Assembly (NCBI GenBank): GCA_009193035.1
Contig: SWDT01000163.1
Span: 186,001 to 250,000, forward strand
Direction: 5' to 3'
DNA from: Halicephalobus mephisto
Taxonomy: Eukaryota; Nematoda; Chromadorea; Rhabditida; Panagrolaimidae
Length of the DNA stretch: 64,000 bases
The notes beneath the pieces are model-generated. The model did not search any database. It was not told where the DNA came from and saw nothing but the letters and a program-made list of their open reading frames with translations. Each line of letters starts with the position of its first letter. The stretch's first letter is position 1. A program made the translations under genes and the position numbers. Positions 11,000 through 23,600 of this stretch are shown piece after piece.

Positions 11000-12074
11000 T
11001 CATTCACAACTACTCTTCAAAACGACGCAATTTCTGGTGTCACGGACGAGTTCATATTGGCATCCCCGCTCGAGATGTGGCTTCAGAATTGGAGGGCAGT
11101 TGACAGGGTTACAGTATCCATCAACACAGATCATTTCTTTAGGACACTTAAGTCCGGCACAAACTATAATAAAAATTAGATTTAGTACTTTAGTCTTTTT
11201 TACCTGATTCGTTGACTTTAGTGCACTCTCGGGCAGGGACACAAGTGACGTTGACGGAACTGGCTTGAACATAGCCATCTATGCACTGGCAAGTTCCAAT
11301 GCAGTTGTATTGATTACTGGTACATCTTGGATGTAATTCTGTACAGGTGTAAGGACAGCGAGATCCACATTCATTATACTCCGAGTTTGGGGGACAGAAA
11401 TCCGCGGCGGGTCTCTGCCAGGCGATTGAAGGAGCTGGAGGATGGGCAGGAATTGGCTGAGTTTGGAAGACCTCGGCTCCAGTTTCTGGGGTTTGTCTTT
11501 TTTGGACTTTGCATATTCCATCGCTGGGATCACAGGAGAAATTATTCGGACAACGAGCAAATTTACAGTAGTTTATAGTCGGGTTTGGAACTCCTCTTCT
11601 GAAAAGATTCGGGGGCCTGAATTGACGACAAATCCCAGTATTGGAGTCACAAGTTGTTCCCTGAGGACAAAGAACATTTTCACAGGTCTTCACACTGGGG
11701 TCTTGAAAGCTTCGACAAATACCGTAGTTCCAATCACATTGATAACCGGTGGGGCATTGAATGTAAGAACATCTACTGTAAGATGGGGCTGGATCACGGA
11801 AAACAACACATCTACCAGTGTTGGAATCACATTGCCGGCCTGGGGGACAGTAAACGTTATCACATGGGTTTATTGCGGGTTGCCCAGCTGGAGGTCTGAA
11901 TTGTCTGCATATCCCGGTGTTGGAATCACAAGAAGTTCCCTGAGGACATGCTCCGCAAGTATACTGACAGGAGGATTTACAAACCTGAGATTCTCCCTAA
12001 TTAAATCATTTAGGTGATGCTGAACTTACAATTGATAAAACAAGGACAATAAAATACAAAATGGAATTTCCCAT
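11000..12074 (-). CDS. Secreted CPxG-repeat and TIL-domain protein
   Basis: Three exons. The start at 12074 gives a signal peptide (MGNSILYFIVLVLSIGES). About five tandem modules of some 35-45 residues follow, each C-x(4-5)-CPxGxxCDxNxGxC with R/Q-F-R-P spacers; clear examples are CPQGTSCDSNTGICRQFRPP and CPQGTTCDSNTGICRQFRPP. After a Pro-rich linker comes a trypsin-inhibitor-like (TIL) domain: CPPNSEYNECGSRCPYTC, then CIGTCQCIDGYV and CVPARECT. The last exon adds a further cysteine module (GLKCPKEMICVDGYC) and ends after SSCE. TIL domains are serine protease inhibitors or structural modules in secreted and cuticular proteins. No other family is obvious for the repeats. The long second exon is free of stops, supporting its reality. 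Confidence 0.82.
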
Positions 12075-14626
12075 AGCTAAATAAAACAGGTTTTCTCGTC
12101 TTTGGCAAAAAACTAAGTTTTAAAGATCTTCACGTCGGTGTGAGGTACTTCTCGGGCTTTCTCGCTTTTTTCTTGCCGGAGACATTGTTTTCTCAACCAT
12201 CAATGCAGGGTGACTTCGCGCAAATACGACCCATTTTCAAGTACGTTCTCTTCCTTAGTTTGATCTTTAGATTACCATCCCAGCTTAAAACGAGGAAGTG
12301 ATATAGGTACAATGGAATATTTGTGCTCGGTAAAAAACAGGAATGATTTATCGTTGGTAAATCACTATTTTAAGGACTATGCTTATAAGAGGATGAAAGA
12401 CCCTAAATGGAATGCTGTGTACAGTAATTGAAAAAGGTAGTCTGTCTTGAGGCATGATATTTGAACAACTTACTTGTAAAACATGTTACACAATCTTTTT
12501 TAGATCCTAAGTCTGTCCTATAATAAATAAACATGAAAAATCAACTTTCAATAATGATCTCATAGTAGTTCAGGAAATTAATATTAGTATCTGAGTACTT
12601 TTGTCTTTCCTTGGGATTTTTCATTGTATCAACAACGTCACTGTGATTCAAAACAATAAAGATTTTAGAAAAATCTAATTTATAATATTACAATCTTCCT
12701 TTGGTATATCAGCAATAAGCATCAAAAACTGAATAACTTCATAAGGCCATAGGACGTTTTTATTTTAGAATATCTACCCAAGATTTAGAATAATAAGTCT
12801 AAAAGGCAAAATGAATATGGAAGAAATTAGATTTATTATAATATTATCCGATTAAGTTGAATAAGCAATTCATTTTGCCCTAAGTCGCGGAGGGTTCTTG
12901 TACTTCAACAAAAAAGATGTGGATAATTAGAATTGATGAATGATCAATCTGAAAACACCATCTACATCAAAATTAAAGTTACATCAGTAGATAATTTATA
13001 GAAAATTTTAATCACATAAAAATTAGATTATTTTGTCGTAGTATTTGCAGAAATTATATCATCAAAAATCAAATCATACATAAATTTGGGATATGGTAAA
13101 ATACTATAACATTAATTAAAATATTCAAGAAGAATTCTAGATTTCAAATAGCTCTAAGAATGTTTGTAATATCCTAGAATATTCCAAAAATTTCCAGTAG
13201 ATTCTGAGAGATTCTAAAGAATTCCCAAAGTTTCTATGAAATTCTTTAAGATGTTGAAATCTTATACTGAAGTCTAGAAGTTTCTGTAAAATTGTAAGAT
13301 GTTCTAAAAGTACCTCCAAAGTTCCTGAATTTTGAAATTATTTGTTCTATTGTATTTTTAAATGGATTTCTCGTATGTTACTACAGAGAAAAGAAACTTT
13401 CATATATCTTCTTGGCCAAATCAGTTTAATTTTTGAAAGAAGAATCAAATGATACACTGGAGAGCATGATAATGATGATCTGAAAGAAAATAAGATTAAA
13501 AGTAAATAGAAAAAATACCTTGATTTATTAAGCAGCAGTGATTTGTAGAATACGCTTCATTTCAGTAAAACTCCTCCAACCTTAGAATCTAAAATTAGTA
13601 ATAATAAAAATTATTATGATAATTTGGTAGAAAGATATTAGAAGACAATTTAAGATTAATGATGTGAAAATATTTGAAATTGATTGATTAAGCCTAGAGT
13701 AAAAGTGGATCACAACTACGATTTTAGAACATCCTTTATTCAAATGATCCATATATGAATTTCCACTTTTATGGGTTTTCTTCTGTCATTTAGACTTGAT
13801 GTTTATTCGTTTTAATGTTTACCAGTAGAAAATAATGAAAAAAGTAATCGGTGTTTTTATCCTTATTTGTATCAAATTATTCTCTTCGACCTTTATTATT
13901 CAAAAAGTAAAACAAAATTCGAAGTTATTAGTATTCAATAATGCAATTAATGTTGTTATTTAACAACAAGTAGATAAGTCTGTTTATTTCATAGAATTAT
14001 AAACAAGTCTAATAAAGGACATATTGAGATATTGATAAACTTTGTCATATCTCGACTCACAGTTGATAGAATTCAATAGTTCCCATGTAATTTGATAGTA
14101 AATTAAATTCTTATTCTATTTGATATATCAACTTTTTTCTTGATTTTTGAATAATAAAATAATTGAGGTTTTTGGATCTATTTATGAGATACTTTTCGAA
14201 ATAATTTTTCATATATCAAACTTAATTTTTTTCTTAGAATGTTATATATCATTGAAATCAGAATCTCAAACTCTATCCGAATCTATCACTTTTATAACTG
14301 ATCTTCGGAAAATTAAGCTATAATTACCAAGGCTCTTATTGAATAAAAACATTGCAAAATACGAGAGTTAGCTACCTAAATCTGGATTCTGAGAATCTAA
14401 ATATATATTCGATTATCTCCTATTAATCTGATATTTAATATATCGATAGAATTCACCTATGATGTTTTTACAAGATTGAATAATCAATAGTTATGTTGTC
14501 ATCTGACAAATTAACTATAAAATTATTTAAAGTCATTAGAGACAAAACAATATACTTGATTAAAAACTTTCACTCAGCTATCACTATTTGGGATATGATG
14601 AATTTAAATATGAAATGATATCTATA
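12075..14626. other. Gene-poor AT-rich region
   Basis: No gene recognised over about 2.5 kb. Composition is strongly AT-rich with many stops in all frames. A degenerate TTC/GAA repeat block occupies 13125-13330. The block near 12130-12250, upstream of the TIL gene, is less AT-rich and may be its promoter. Confidence 0.5.
13125..13330. repeat. Degenerate TTC/GAA short-period repeat
   Basis: Tandemly arranged imperfect words such as TCCAGTAGATTCTGAGAG, AGATTCTAAAGAATTCCC and GTCTAGAAGTTTCTG. The 60-codon minus frame here is a repeat translation, not a gene. Same family as the blocks at 9590, 22150, 23040, 41950 and 61560. Confidence 0.6.
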
Positions 14627-15020
14627 TTACAAGGGAAGAACATAAATCAAGCTAACAATGAGGTCCATAAGATCAACTTGGACATTTGCCTCCAAGGATA
14701 TTGGTTTATTGATGTCATTGCTGTCAAAAACAAAGATCCAAATTGATACAATTGTGCTCTCAGTGTGTCCCAGGTATGTAAGGTTTGTTTTGCTCATATG
14801 AGGTGCCACTTCCATTTTAAACAAGTAACTCATCATTCGTGCAAGTCCAAGAAGAATACCGCATAACTCATATCGAAACTCTTTAGCAGGACATCCTGGA
14901 TTACTTGAATCAATATCTACAAACATGATAGTTGTTTCCGGAAGAATCTCAATAATTCTAGAGCGGAAACTCAATATGATGATTATCTCCCAGTTCTCGA
15001 TTCTGGAATCTTAATCTCAG
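14627..15020 (-). CDS. Hypothetical single-exon or partial protein
   Basis: An open frame of about 115-125 codons, with a possible acceptor (attccag) near 15010 and no convincing ATG at its head. The product has a hydrophobic, aliphatic character (EIIIILSFRSRIIEIL, LIVSLIYVLPL near the end), two prolines and two cysteines in the middle, and no family I recognise. It is the longest frame in a gene-poor stretch. It could be the last exon of an unannotated gene or chance. Confidence 0.25.
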
Positions 15021-15809
15021 ATCTCTAAAAGGAAAAGCTATCACTCTAAATAATGATTTCCGTCGATATAAAGGGTCCGAAAAAGTGACTGTCAAGTACA
15101 TTTAAGCTTATCAGTAGTGAGGCACACCCCAACTTGTCCGCATAGTTTATTTCGTTCCATGTACGCACTCCTTTATTGTTTCTGCCTTGACTGGGACAAG
15201 CAGCTAGTCCAGCTGAGGTTATAAGACTGACCGGAATGCGCCAGACCCAGATAGGTTAACTATTATGTGGTGTGCGGTATTCTCACCAACCCTTTTATAT
15301 AGGGAATTCCTGGGTATTGTTTTCTACGTCATGAGCAAAAGTCTCCGGATACGCTTATTTCGGTCCTTATTTGCGAAATGTTTAATATTTATATTTGGAA
15401 AACCAGAACCTGCATTACTGAAGTTCCACTACTCCCCTAGAATTTCGAATGTTAAGCAGAGAGAAAAGGTTTGTGGAAATGAGGGGAACGGGTCCTCAAA
15501 AGTCGCATTAGTGTTTGAGATCCGTTTTTCCTTCCTGCAATTGATTTGGAGAGCGAGTCGAACGGCTCTCGCCTCTCCACGCGCGCTTTCCTCAACAACT
15601 TTTTGTGTAATTCCCTCAGATGTTTTTCTAGGTATTTTCACTGTTTCGGTTTTCATTGATTGGAGATAATTACTCAAGTTTTGTATTAGATTTTAATTAG
15701 CGTGCGCAGTGAAATCAATTCGCTCTATTTTACTCCCGTGACGAACTTGGTCAACTCGGATTAAAACGTTTTATCCAACTTGTTGCAGGTGTTAAATCCT
15801 TATCCCAAG
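15021..15809. other. Upstream region of hormone-sensitive lipase gene
   Basis: Overlapping open frames on both strands at 15265-15677 look like compositional artefacts. An acceptor-like ttgttgcag at about 15788 probably marks a 5' UTR intron or trans-splice site just before the lipase start. The stretch 15115-15260 is less AT-rich than its surroundings. Confidence 0.4.
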
Positions 15810-18599
15810 ATGACGACCAACAAGAGCATGTTGGGACCTCGACTGTCTGTTCAGAGAGATGCTGTTTTTTCCTTGCTGAAACAGGTTTGCTTTTCCTGAA
15901 TAATAATGTTTTCATATATGACTTTTCAGCTTGCTGTTGACAACGAAACTTATTTTCTTGCCAATAGCACTTCCGCCTATGGAATTCGTCTTTCAGAGTG
16001 TTGTCATGAAATTTCGCTCTCAGCAGATCTCATTCAAGAGTTGGTCAAGCAAATGCATGCCGTCGCTCACAAGTGCGATTATGACGAGAACACTCCAGGA
16101 AATGGATTTCGGTTTGAGTTCTTATCACGTTCGGAACTAATGGACTCTTTAGATCTCTTATTTGCGTCTGTGATATGGCTATTTTGCAACTGATTTCGAT
16201 TCTGCGTGTTTGCAGTGAGAACAGGGGCAACTTGATGTTCCGAGTTTCTCATCAATGCAAAGAAGTTGAAGGTTTTGCTGCAGTCCTCCGATTCTTGATT
16301 CTAGCATTTCAACAAATAGTTGATGCGCTGGATAAATTCGAAGATGAGTCACTCTTTCCTCCTTTGGAAGGAGATTACCAGCAGTACAACATGTTCTTGA
16401 GGAGTATTGAAGGATTGGACACTTCTTGCTTCTATGCTCGTCCTCTTGGGTTCCAATTTGCCCCTTCTGTAACCAGGGTTTTTCGGGTTATTGGATTTGT
16501 GCTTGCCACTTACAGTCTTTCATGGGAGAAGAAGCAAGGCCCAATAGGATCATTCGTCACCTCCAGCAAGTACTTGCTTAATCCGGAGCAAAGAGCTTTG
16601 CGGATTGTTAAAGTTATCCGGGAGTCCGATATTGAATTTTGTAAGGGATTTTGGAATCTGTCCGAACTCGGGGCGGTAAGTGCTTGAATCTCAGTCGTTT
16701 GCAATGACTAGTGTTTCCAGATGTGTAACTTCTTCGGTACTTCCTGTGCTGTCAGTGAGATGCGGGAGATCCCTCTCTGTGGACCAATCCCCCTTCAAAG
16801 AAATGATGGTGAATATTGTTTAATTCCTGAGCCATCATCACATACTGGTGTCCGTCCTGTTAGATACCGGGTAATTTCTACTGCTGCTCGGGCTGGGTTA
16901 TGCTCAAACGGTAAGGTGCCTAATTCACCCTACCTCGTTCTTCATTGCCATGGTGGAGGGTATGTAGCTACTTCTTCAAAGTCTCACGAGTCCTACCTTC
17001 GTGATTGGGCGAAGGACTTGAACTGTCCAGTCATCTCTATTGACTATTCGTTGGCTCCTGAGAATCCATACCCTCGTCCGATGGAAGAGGTTCTTTATGC
17101 CTATGCTTTCATTCTCAACAATCCCGGGAAGTTTGGATGGACTGGCGAGAAGATTGTTATGTGTGGAGATTCTGCTGGTGGGAACTTGGTTGTCTGTACT
17201 ACATTGAATCTGATTCAAATCGATGCGAAACGTCTTCCTGATGCATTAGTTCCCATGTACACTCCTTTTCTGTTCCAGTATTTGCCTTCCCCGTCACGTG
17301 TTTTAAGTTTCATGGATCCTTTGCTTCATATGGGTGTTGTTATCCGCTGTGCTGCTGCTTACACTAATGTCAAAGTTGGGGACGAGAAACAAGATACTGA
17401 GGATGCTGTTCAGAATGCTGCAGTTACTAACGGTCACAAATCGTTATTTGAATATGTCGATCAAGTTCAGAAGTCTCAACAATTCAATGTTTCGGAAATG
17501 TTCGACTCCCCTATTGTTTCATTGGTCAATCTTAGAAGTCAACGTAAGGCCGTGGAGAAAGTAGCTACGATGAATGAAGACGAGGGGATTCGACGTATCA
17601 ATTCGCAAGTTTTCGATGAAGGTCAAAGTGAGGAGACGGAAGATGCTGATGATGACATGGATACGATCAATCAGACAGTCCAGATTTCAGCGGACCCTAC
17701 AAACATTTACTTATCCGCGAACAATTATGACCGTTATTTGATTGATTACCTTCAGATTCATCCTTTAACTAAGAAGTAAGGTTTTATCTCACTTTTGTTT
17801 AAGCATTGAATTTTTAGCTCCTTACTTGTCGACACTGATGTTGATGGAGTTGCTAAGTTGGACGTCTTAGTTGAGGGAAGTACCATCTTCCAGGATGGTA
17901 ACACGATGAATGAAGATCATGATGATGTATTCGTTCCTGCTACCCCTGTGAAGAAAGACAATGGTGCTGAGGATTGCTCTGAAATACTTCCTACTCCGGT
18001 GTCGGCTTCCGGTGCGAAACCTAAGCCTCAGCTCTCACGTAAGAAGCGTTCATTGAGTCAAAGTCTTGCTGACACGGCTGCCCTTGCTGCTGGACATGCC
18101 TATGACAATATTTCTGGATGGTTCGAGGTTCCTGGCACTCCTATCGGTTTCAACGATAAGCAGAAACTAAGTCGTTCAGCTACTCTAACCCCTCAGATGG
18201 CTGCTAAAATTCAACAAGAAGAAGCCAAGAACACGGATTCCAGCTTTGCTTCACTATTGAAGCTGAACTTACCTCGTGATCCTCTGATCTCCCCCATGTA
18301 TGCTTCGAAGGATATTCTTGTCAAGTTGCCTCCCGTTTGGTTCGTGGTGAGTTGTTCGTTTGGTAATGTGATTTTACATTGAGATTTAGGCCTGTCATCT
18401 TGATCCGCTATTGGATGATACGATTATGTTTGCGAGAAAACTTCGTGCCGCAGGCGGCCGGGTCCAACGTGTTGACCTGTTGGACAGTGTTCCCCATGGC
18501 TTCTTGAACTTCACTTTGGTGTCTCCAGATTGTCTTGAAGGCTCAAAGTTATGTATTAGTCGTATCAGGGAAGCACTCAGTATTCCACTAACTCCTTAA
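15810..18599 (+). CDS. hosl-1: Hormone-sensitive lipase
   Basis: About six exons encode an HSL-family neutral lipase that hydrolyses diacylglycerol and sterol esters at lipid droplets. The N-terminal HSL regulatory domain spans roughly the first 300 residues. The alpha/beta-hydrolase domain follows with the oxyanion motif HGGGY, then the stretch leading to SIDYSLAPENPYP, and the nucleophile elbow GDSAGGN. A long Ser/Asp/Glu-rich regulatory insertion (about 17330-18200) splits the catalytic fold, as in animal HSL. The catalytic Asp (DPLLDDTIMFARKL) and His (VPHGFLNF) are in the last exon. All catalytic residues are present. Introns at 15888, 16105, 16677, 17779 and 18343 are short, except one of about 100 nt near 16110-16215. 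The gene appears complete; start is the first ATG after the upstream acceptor. Confidence 0.93.
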
Positions 18600-19189
18600 A
18601 TCCAGGGTTTAACCTTTTAATTACTGTACTAACTAACTAACTTATGAATATCAAAACGGGTGCTTTATCCAACCTCTATTATGGTGCTTGTGCGATATTA
18701 TCTGTCTTTCACTTATTTCGCAATACGATCTGTGGAAATATGAATAAAGCATTGAGGGAAAGTTGATGAACAAATTATTGGCCGGAAGTGCGCGTTTTGT
18801 TTGACAGTTATTGGTCGGGCAATTATACCGTAGTTGAGCTCTGTTGTCAAGGTGGCGTTGTGTAACTTCAGAGAAAGATGGGGCATTAGGGTAATTGGTG
18901 CAGAAGTCGCGACGAGCCTTTAATCGTCAGGAAAACTTGGGACGTCGACATGGCAACCTAGACGGCCTTTTAAGGACTTGGATAAGCTTACGATAAGAAG
19001 GGCTGGAGCTCCAGATGAAGATGACATTAAGGCGTGTACGTGAGCCAAGAAGCTTAAGCTATTAAGTGGGGAAACAAATCAATGCATTCCTCGACATAGA
19101 TACAAGAAAGGGAAACTTCTCATTTTAAAAGTCGTGAGTGACGTGGATGAACTGTTTGTATTTTTATCCTTTTAGATTAGATTTCATTA
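18600..19189. other. Intergenic region between hosl-1 and ETS gene
   Basis: No exon recognised. An AATAAA near 18740 is a candidate poly(A) signal of the lipase gene. An acceptor-like tatccttttag at about 19175 lies just ahead of the ETS start codon. Confidence 0.5.
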
Positions 19190-20556
19190 ATGGATAAGTC
19201 AGCAAATCAGGTTAGTGTTGAGTTGTCTCGACCAAAAGGGGAAGATGCATATAATCTGCAGCATGCATCAACCTCATCTGTCTCGGCTTCACAGTCTACA
19301 GTACTACCGGCCAATAAGACTGGGATGACACGTAAGGTTTTTTAAAATTAAATTGTCTTTTGACCGTTCCCTGCTTTTGTTTCATTGACGGGTTTTCGAA
19401 ATTGGGTCTGGAAAGACTGTCCAGAAGGTGACTTATAATGCTCAAATGATTTTGCCGCTCAGTTAGTTTCGCATTGAATGAAAGAAGGTGTATTAGGAAA
19501 AGGACTGCAAGGAACACAGAAGCAAGTGCCAACTCCCGAAAGTTATGCACATCCAAGGTGGATTTGACACAAATGGTCCTTGCCAACGACCAGCTTGACT
19601 CCTATTTAAAAAATCCTAATGGTTCCCCACAGATTATGTTGAGTACGAACAGCGCACCTTCTATTGTTACTTCTGCCTCAGGGGTCGAAACAACAATTGC
19701 TAGCGAATTGGGGAGTACTGGATTGAATCATGACCAAGCTGAGAATATTCTAGATTACTCTGTTTCAGACGCCATTCCGTCGTTTTCTAGTTTACTGACT
19801 CGACTTCCTCAACAAGGTAGTTTTGTTTTCGTGTAAGAATCCATGATTTTTTCAGGAGGAGGACAAATTCAACTCTGGCAGTTCTTGCTGGAGTTACTCG
19901 CAGATGAACGTCAGAACTCGAACTGCATAGTCTGGGAGGGGTCCCAGGGCGAATTCAAACTCCTCGATCCAGATGAAGTCGCGAGGAAATGGGGACAACG
20001 GAAAAGCAAACCTAATATGAACTACGATAAACTTAGTCGGGCATTACGGTATTATTATGACAAGAACATCATGACGAAAGTTCACGGGAAACGCTATGCT
20101 TACAAATTTGACTTTCACGGGTTAGCCCAAGCCTGTCAGAATACAACTTCTACTTCCAGCAACTGTGTTACCCCTGTTCCGGCAACTGTGGAAGTTGGAT
20201 CGACAGCAGATTCTGGACCTTCTCCAGCTTATTCTGTTCCTCGTGAGTTCGAAAACTTCACCATTATATGATCCTTAAGTACTTCAGATTACCCACATCC
20301 GAATTTTATTTTCCAACGATATTCATCAAAATTTCCATCAAATTCTCCATATCCTCACTTTGTCGCTTCTGCTAATCAATACGAGAGAATACCAATGCAA
20401 CACCCCCCAATGTCCCAACCCGCTCAATACTGGACTCCTATGCATCTGAACCATTCCTACATTTGCCAGCCGTATTATCCGCCAGTCAGTAAGTACGAGC
20501 AATTACCAGCTTCCGCTATTATTTCAGCAGAACAAAAAGATTTCTCATCTAATTGA
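19190..20556 (+). CDS. ETS-domain transcription factor, ERG/FLI type
   Basis: Five exons. The first (19190-19333) and second encode a Ser/Thr-rich N-terminus with no pointed (PNT) domain. The ETS DNA-binding domain begins [19 protein letters not shown] and runs through [20 protein letters not shown] and [20 protein letters not shown] to [17 protein letters not shown]. The recognition helix [10 protein letters not shown] and the extreme identity place it in the ERG/FLI/FEV subfamily. The Tyr/Pro-rich C-terminus (QYWTPMH, QPYYPPV) also recalls the C-terminal activation region of ERG/FLI. The absence of PNT is FEV-like. The last exon, read across a 41-nt intron, ends TEQKDFSSN. Nuclear regulator; targets unknown. 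Confidence 0.92.
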
Positions 20557-20659
20557 AACTTGAAGAAGAGGGCTCAGAGATTTAAGTAAACTTTATGGCC
20601 CGAAATTGTTTTTAAACTTTAACAAAATAAAACAACCGGCATTGGGAGGATCTGGATTT

Positions 20660-23600
20660 TCAAGAAAGAAACAAGTTCGTTGTGGGGACATTATCGTATC
20701 TGCTAATGTCCAGTGGTAAAGATTCTGCACTACTGATGTCTGTACTTAATTTGTCAGCATCTGGATCATCTGAATTTTCTACTGGGTAAAAGAAATGTTC
20801 CTCGATTCCACTGTTCTCGAACATGACTTTTTTCGGCTTTGTCACTTCTATCTCCACTACCCCCGCTTCGAACTTCACTTCAGGTCGGGATTTTTCTTCG
20901 GGATTTTCTGACTCGGGAATCGCCTCATCAGGTTTTTTAAGCTTTACTAATTCAAATTCATCGATTGCGAGGTCTTCAGAAGCGGTGTTTTCATCCTTGT
21001 TTCTTTTAAATTTCCTAACGGAAAAAGTTCGGAAAGTTCTAGCGAAATTGGTTCCGAAATTTTCCACATTACTCGTAATATTTGAAATGACCGAAGTACA
21101 ACGTCTCATTCCACTCGCAGTTAACCTAAAATAATTTTTTATTAAAAAAGTTGAATATTTCCTTACGAATTGGTGAATGAACTTGTCATTGGATCCTTTT
21201 TCGGAGTACTTCTTTCAGTATCGCTGCTTCGTCTTCTTTGGTTTAGGAAATTCGTTACTGAATTTTTTATAGATGAATGACGTAGTAGATTTTTCCATTT
21301 TGCATCTTTTTTATTATTTCGTTCAATAACAGTGTGAAATCCAGAAGGTAAAAACGCGGGGCCTCCATTGACGTCCACACAGGTTCTGTTTCCTGGAAGC
21401 AAGAATTCTTCAGAAGAGTCTTTACAATTCTGAGAAGTCTGGGGATCCATGCAAGAATTGGACTTCTCCAGCACCGAGTTTTCTTCAGAAGAGTCATTGA
21501 ATATCCTTGTGGCGTTTAGAATGAAGAAATTACAAATTTTATTATGAAGAGAAATCCCTCGAAGGAGTTGACCATCGTTGTCCTCTGATGGTGGGATTCT
21601 GAATAAATTTGGAGCCCAAACAATTGCCAGATTATTTGAATTCATATCAGTCAGGTTTTTAAATTGACACATTTTATGTAAATGATTCATCAAAGCCTGA
21701 GCTGTTTTGTAGTGAGCAGGAGGCAATTTTTGAACAACTTGACGGATATTCTCAATCCGGGATTTAGGATTATTTTGATACGCTCGCTAAAGGCTTTTTT
21801 CCAATATGTTTCGAAATATTATGACTCACCATAAAGTCTGCGTAGAGTTCATAAGTAAAAAGTGGATTTGGCAACTGTCTAAAATATTGCTTCAACAAGG
21901 AGGAGACGCAATGGATATCGCGTAGAATTTTAGGATCTTCAAAGTCCGGCGGTTGTCCTGTATCAAATTCCCACTTTAACCGTTGGATATTCGATTGAAT
22001 TCCGCACTGGCGATAGATCCCTGTCACGAGTCCATGAGTTTCAATTACCTCGGCACATTTTTTCAAAATAAGAGGACCTGAAACAATAAAAGTCAAGAAA
22101 TGTTTAAAAATCACATTATATAATGGGTATTGCTGCGAAATTATCTCAACACAATTTTCTGGGACTTTCTAAAAACTTTGAGGATCTTAGGTTTGGTGTT
22201 TTAATTTCAGAAATTTTTATTGAATTTGGAACATTTTAGTTTAAAAAGTATTGAATTTTAGCAAAATGTGAATGTTGTCAATTAAGATTTCTAAATTGTT
22301 GTGAAAATTAAAATTAAACTTATTTCGACATAAATTTCGAAAACCTTTTAGAAAATTTAAGAATGTTCGATTTCAGACGATTCTGAAGATCCTCCTTAGA
22401 TTCTACTTTAAACAAATAAAAAGATTAAATTTCGATAGTGTGAATGTCGCCAATTAAGATTTCTAAACTTGGAAAATTTGAACTTTTTTGTGAAATGATT
22501 TCAATGTAAACTTTCAAAACCTTTTAGAAAATTCCAGAATATTTGGTTTCAGATGGTTCTGAGAATTTTCATTAAATTATGAAAACTTGAGATTCTAGGA
22601 TATTTCGAAAATCCCATAAAAGTCAAATTTTTCAGAACTCCTACCAAAGTTTAGTTAAAAATATTAAGAATCAAACACCAACTTTCAGAGCCATCTCGGG
22701 CTACATACTCGGATAAGTCTGTCCCGAATACTATAGCCATTTCGGGTTCTTTCTTTTGCTTTTTCTTCCAGAACATTAGTTGAGGAGATGAAGGAAGTTT
22801 CCACATTTCCTTTTGCCTTTTGATGAAAGATCTTCGTTGAATTCTGGTAGTTGATGAAGAATAGTACCCGTCAAGTTCCATTTTACCAGTAAACAGTTTT
22901 ACACAACTGCTTGGGAAATATCCAATCTAAAATCATACCGTTGTGAAAATTAGAAGCGGACTTTTTTATAAAATTGTTTCGACATGAATTTCCAATTTTT
23001 TTGTAAATTTATAGTTTTAGATTTTTATTATGTAAATTTGTATTAGATTTTGGAAGGTTCTGAAAGTTTTCCTGAGATTCTGAAAAGTTTCAAAATCTTC
23101 TACTAGATTCTGGAAAATCATAAAAATGCTTACGAAAGTCTAGAAAGCTCCGAAAATTTCCACAAGCTTAAAGATTTCAGAACCTTCGAATAAATCCTAG
23201 GAGATTCTAAGAATCCTTACAGAATTCTAATATTATAATAAAATAAAATGATTATGAAGATCAAAACTTACAGCAAATAAGTGGCCTCCGACGAAAGGAT
23301 CAGTGGATAGTGACGCTCGAGAACTACTGACCATTGCCTTATTATTCGTTATAGTTAATTTTCCTTTCCAGTAATTATCATCAGATTGCTCTGCTGTGGG
23401 CATTTCTATGATGGAGATAAAATCTCCAATTTTGATGGAAAGCTCCTCGGGCTTAGTGGATTCAAAGCTCCGAATAACGATAGCAGCAGCGACGGCGGGG
23501 ATATTGATGTGGAGTTGTTCGATGGGAACGAAACGATTTCCTCTTGAATCCAGTTCTAGAAATTTCAGAACAGGGAAACATTTGATAATACTTCCAGTTA

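Noticed and set aside
13137..13319. 60-codon minus frame
   Set aside because: Lies entirely within the TTC/GAA repeat block; the Leu/Glu-rich pattern is the repeat.
12075..14626. CRISPR-like or phage-like content in the gene-poor region
   Set aside because: No direct repeats with unique spacers and no phage or transposase frames; the window is eukaryotic with spliceosomal introns.
15265..15677. 134-codon plus and 82-codon minus frames upstream of hosl-1
   Set aside because: They overlap on opposite strands, show no family resemblance, and lie in a probable promoter or 5' UTR intron.
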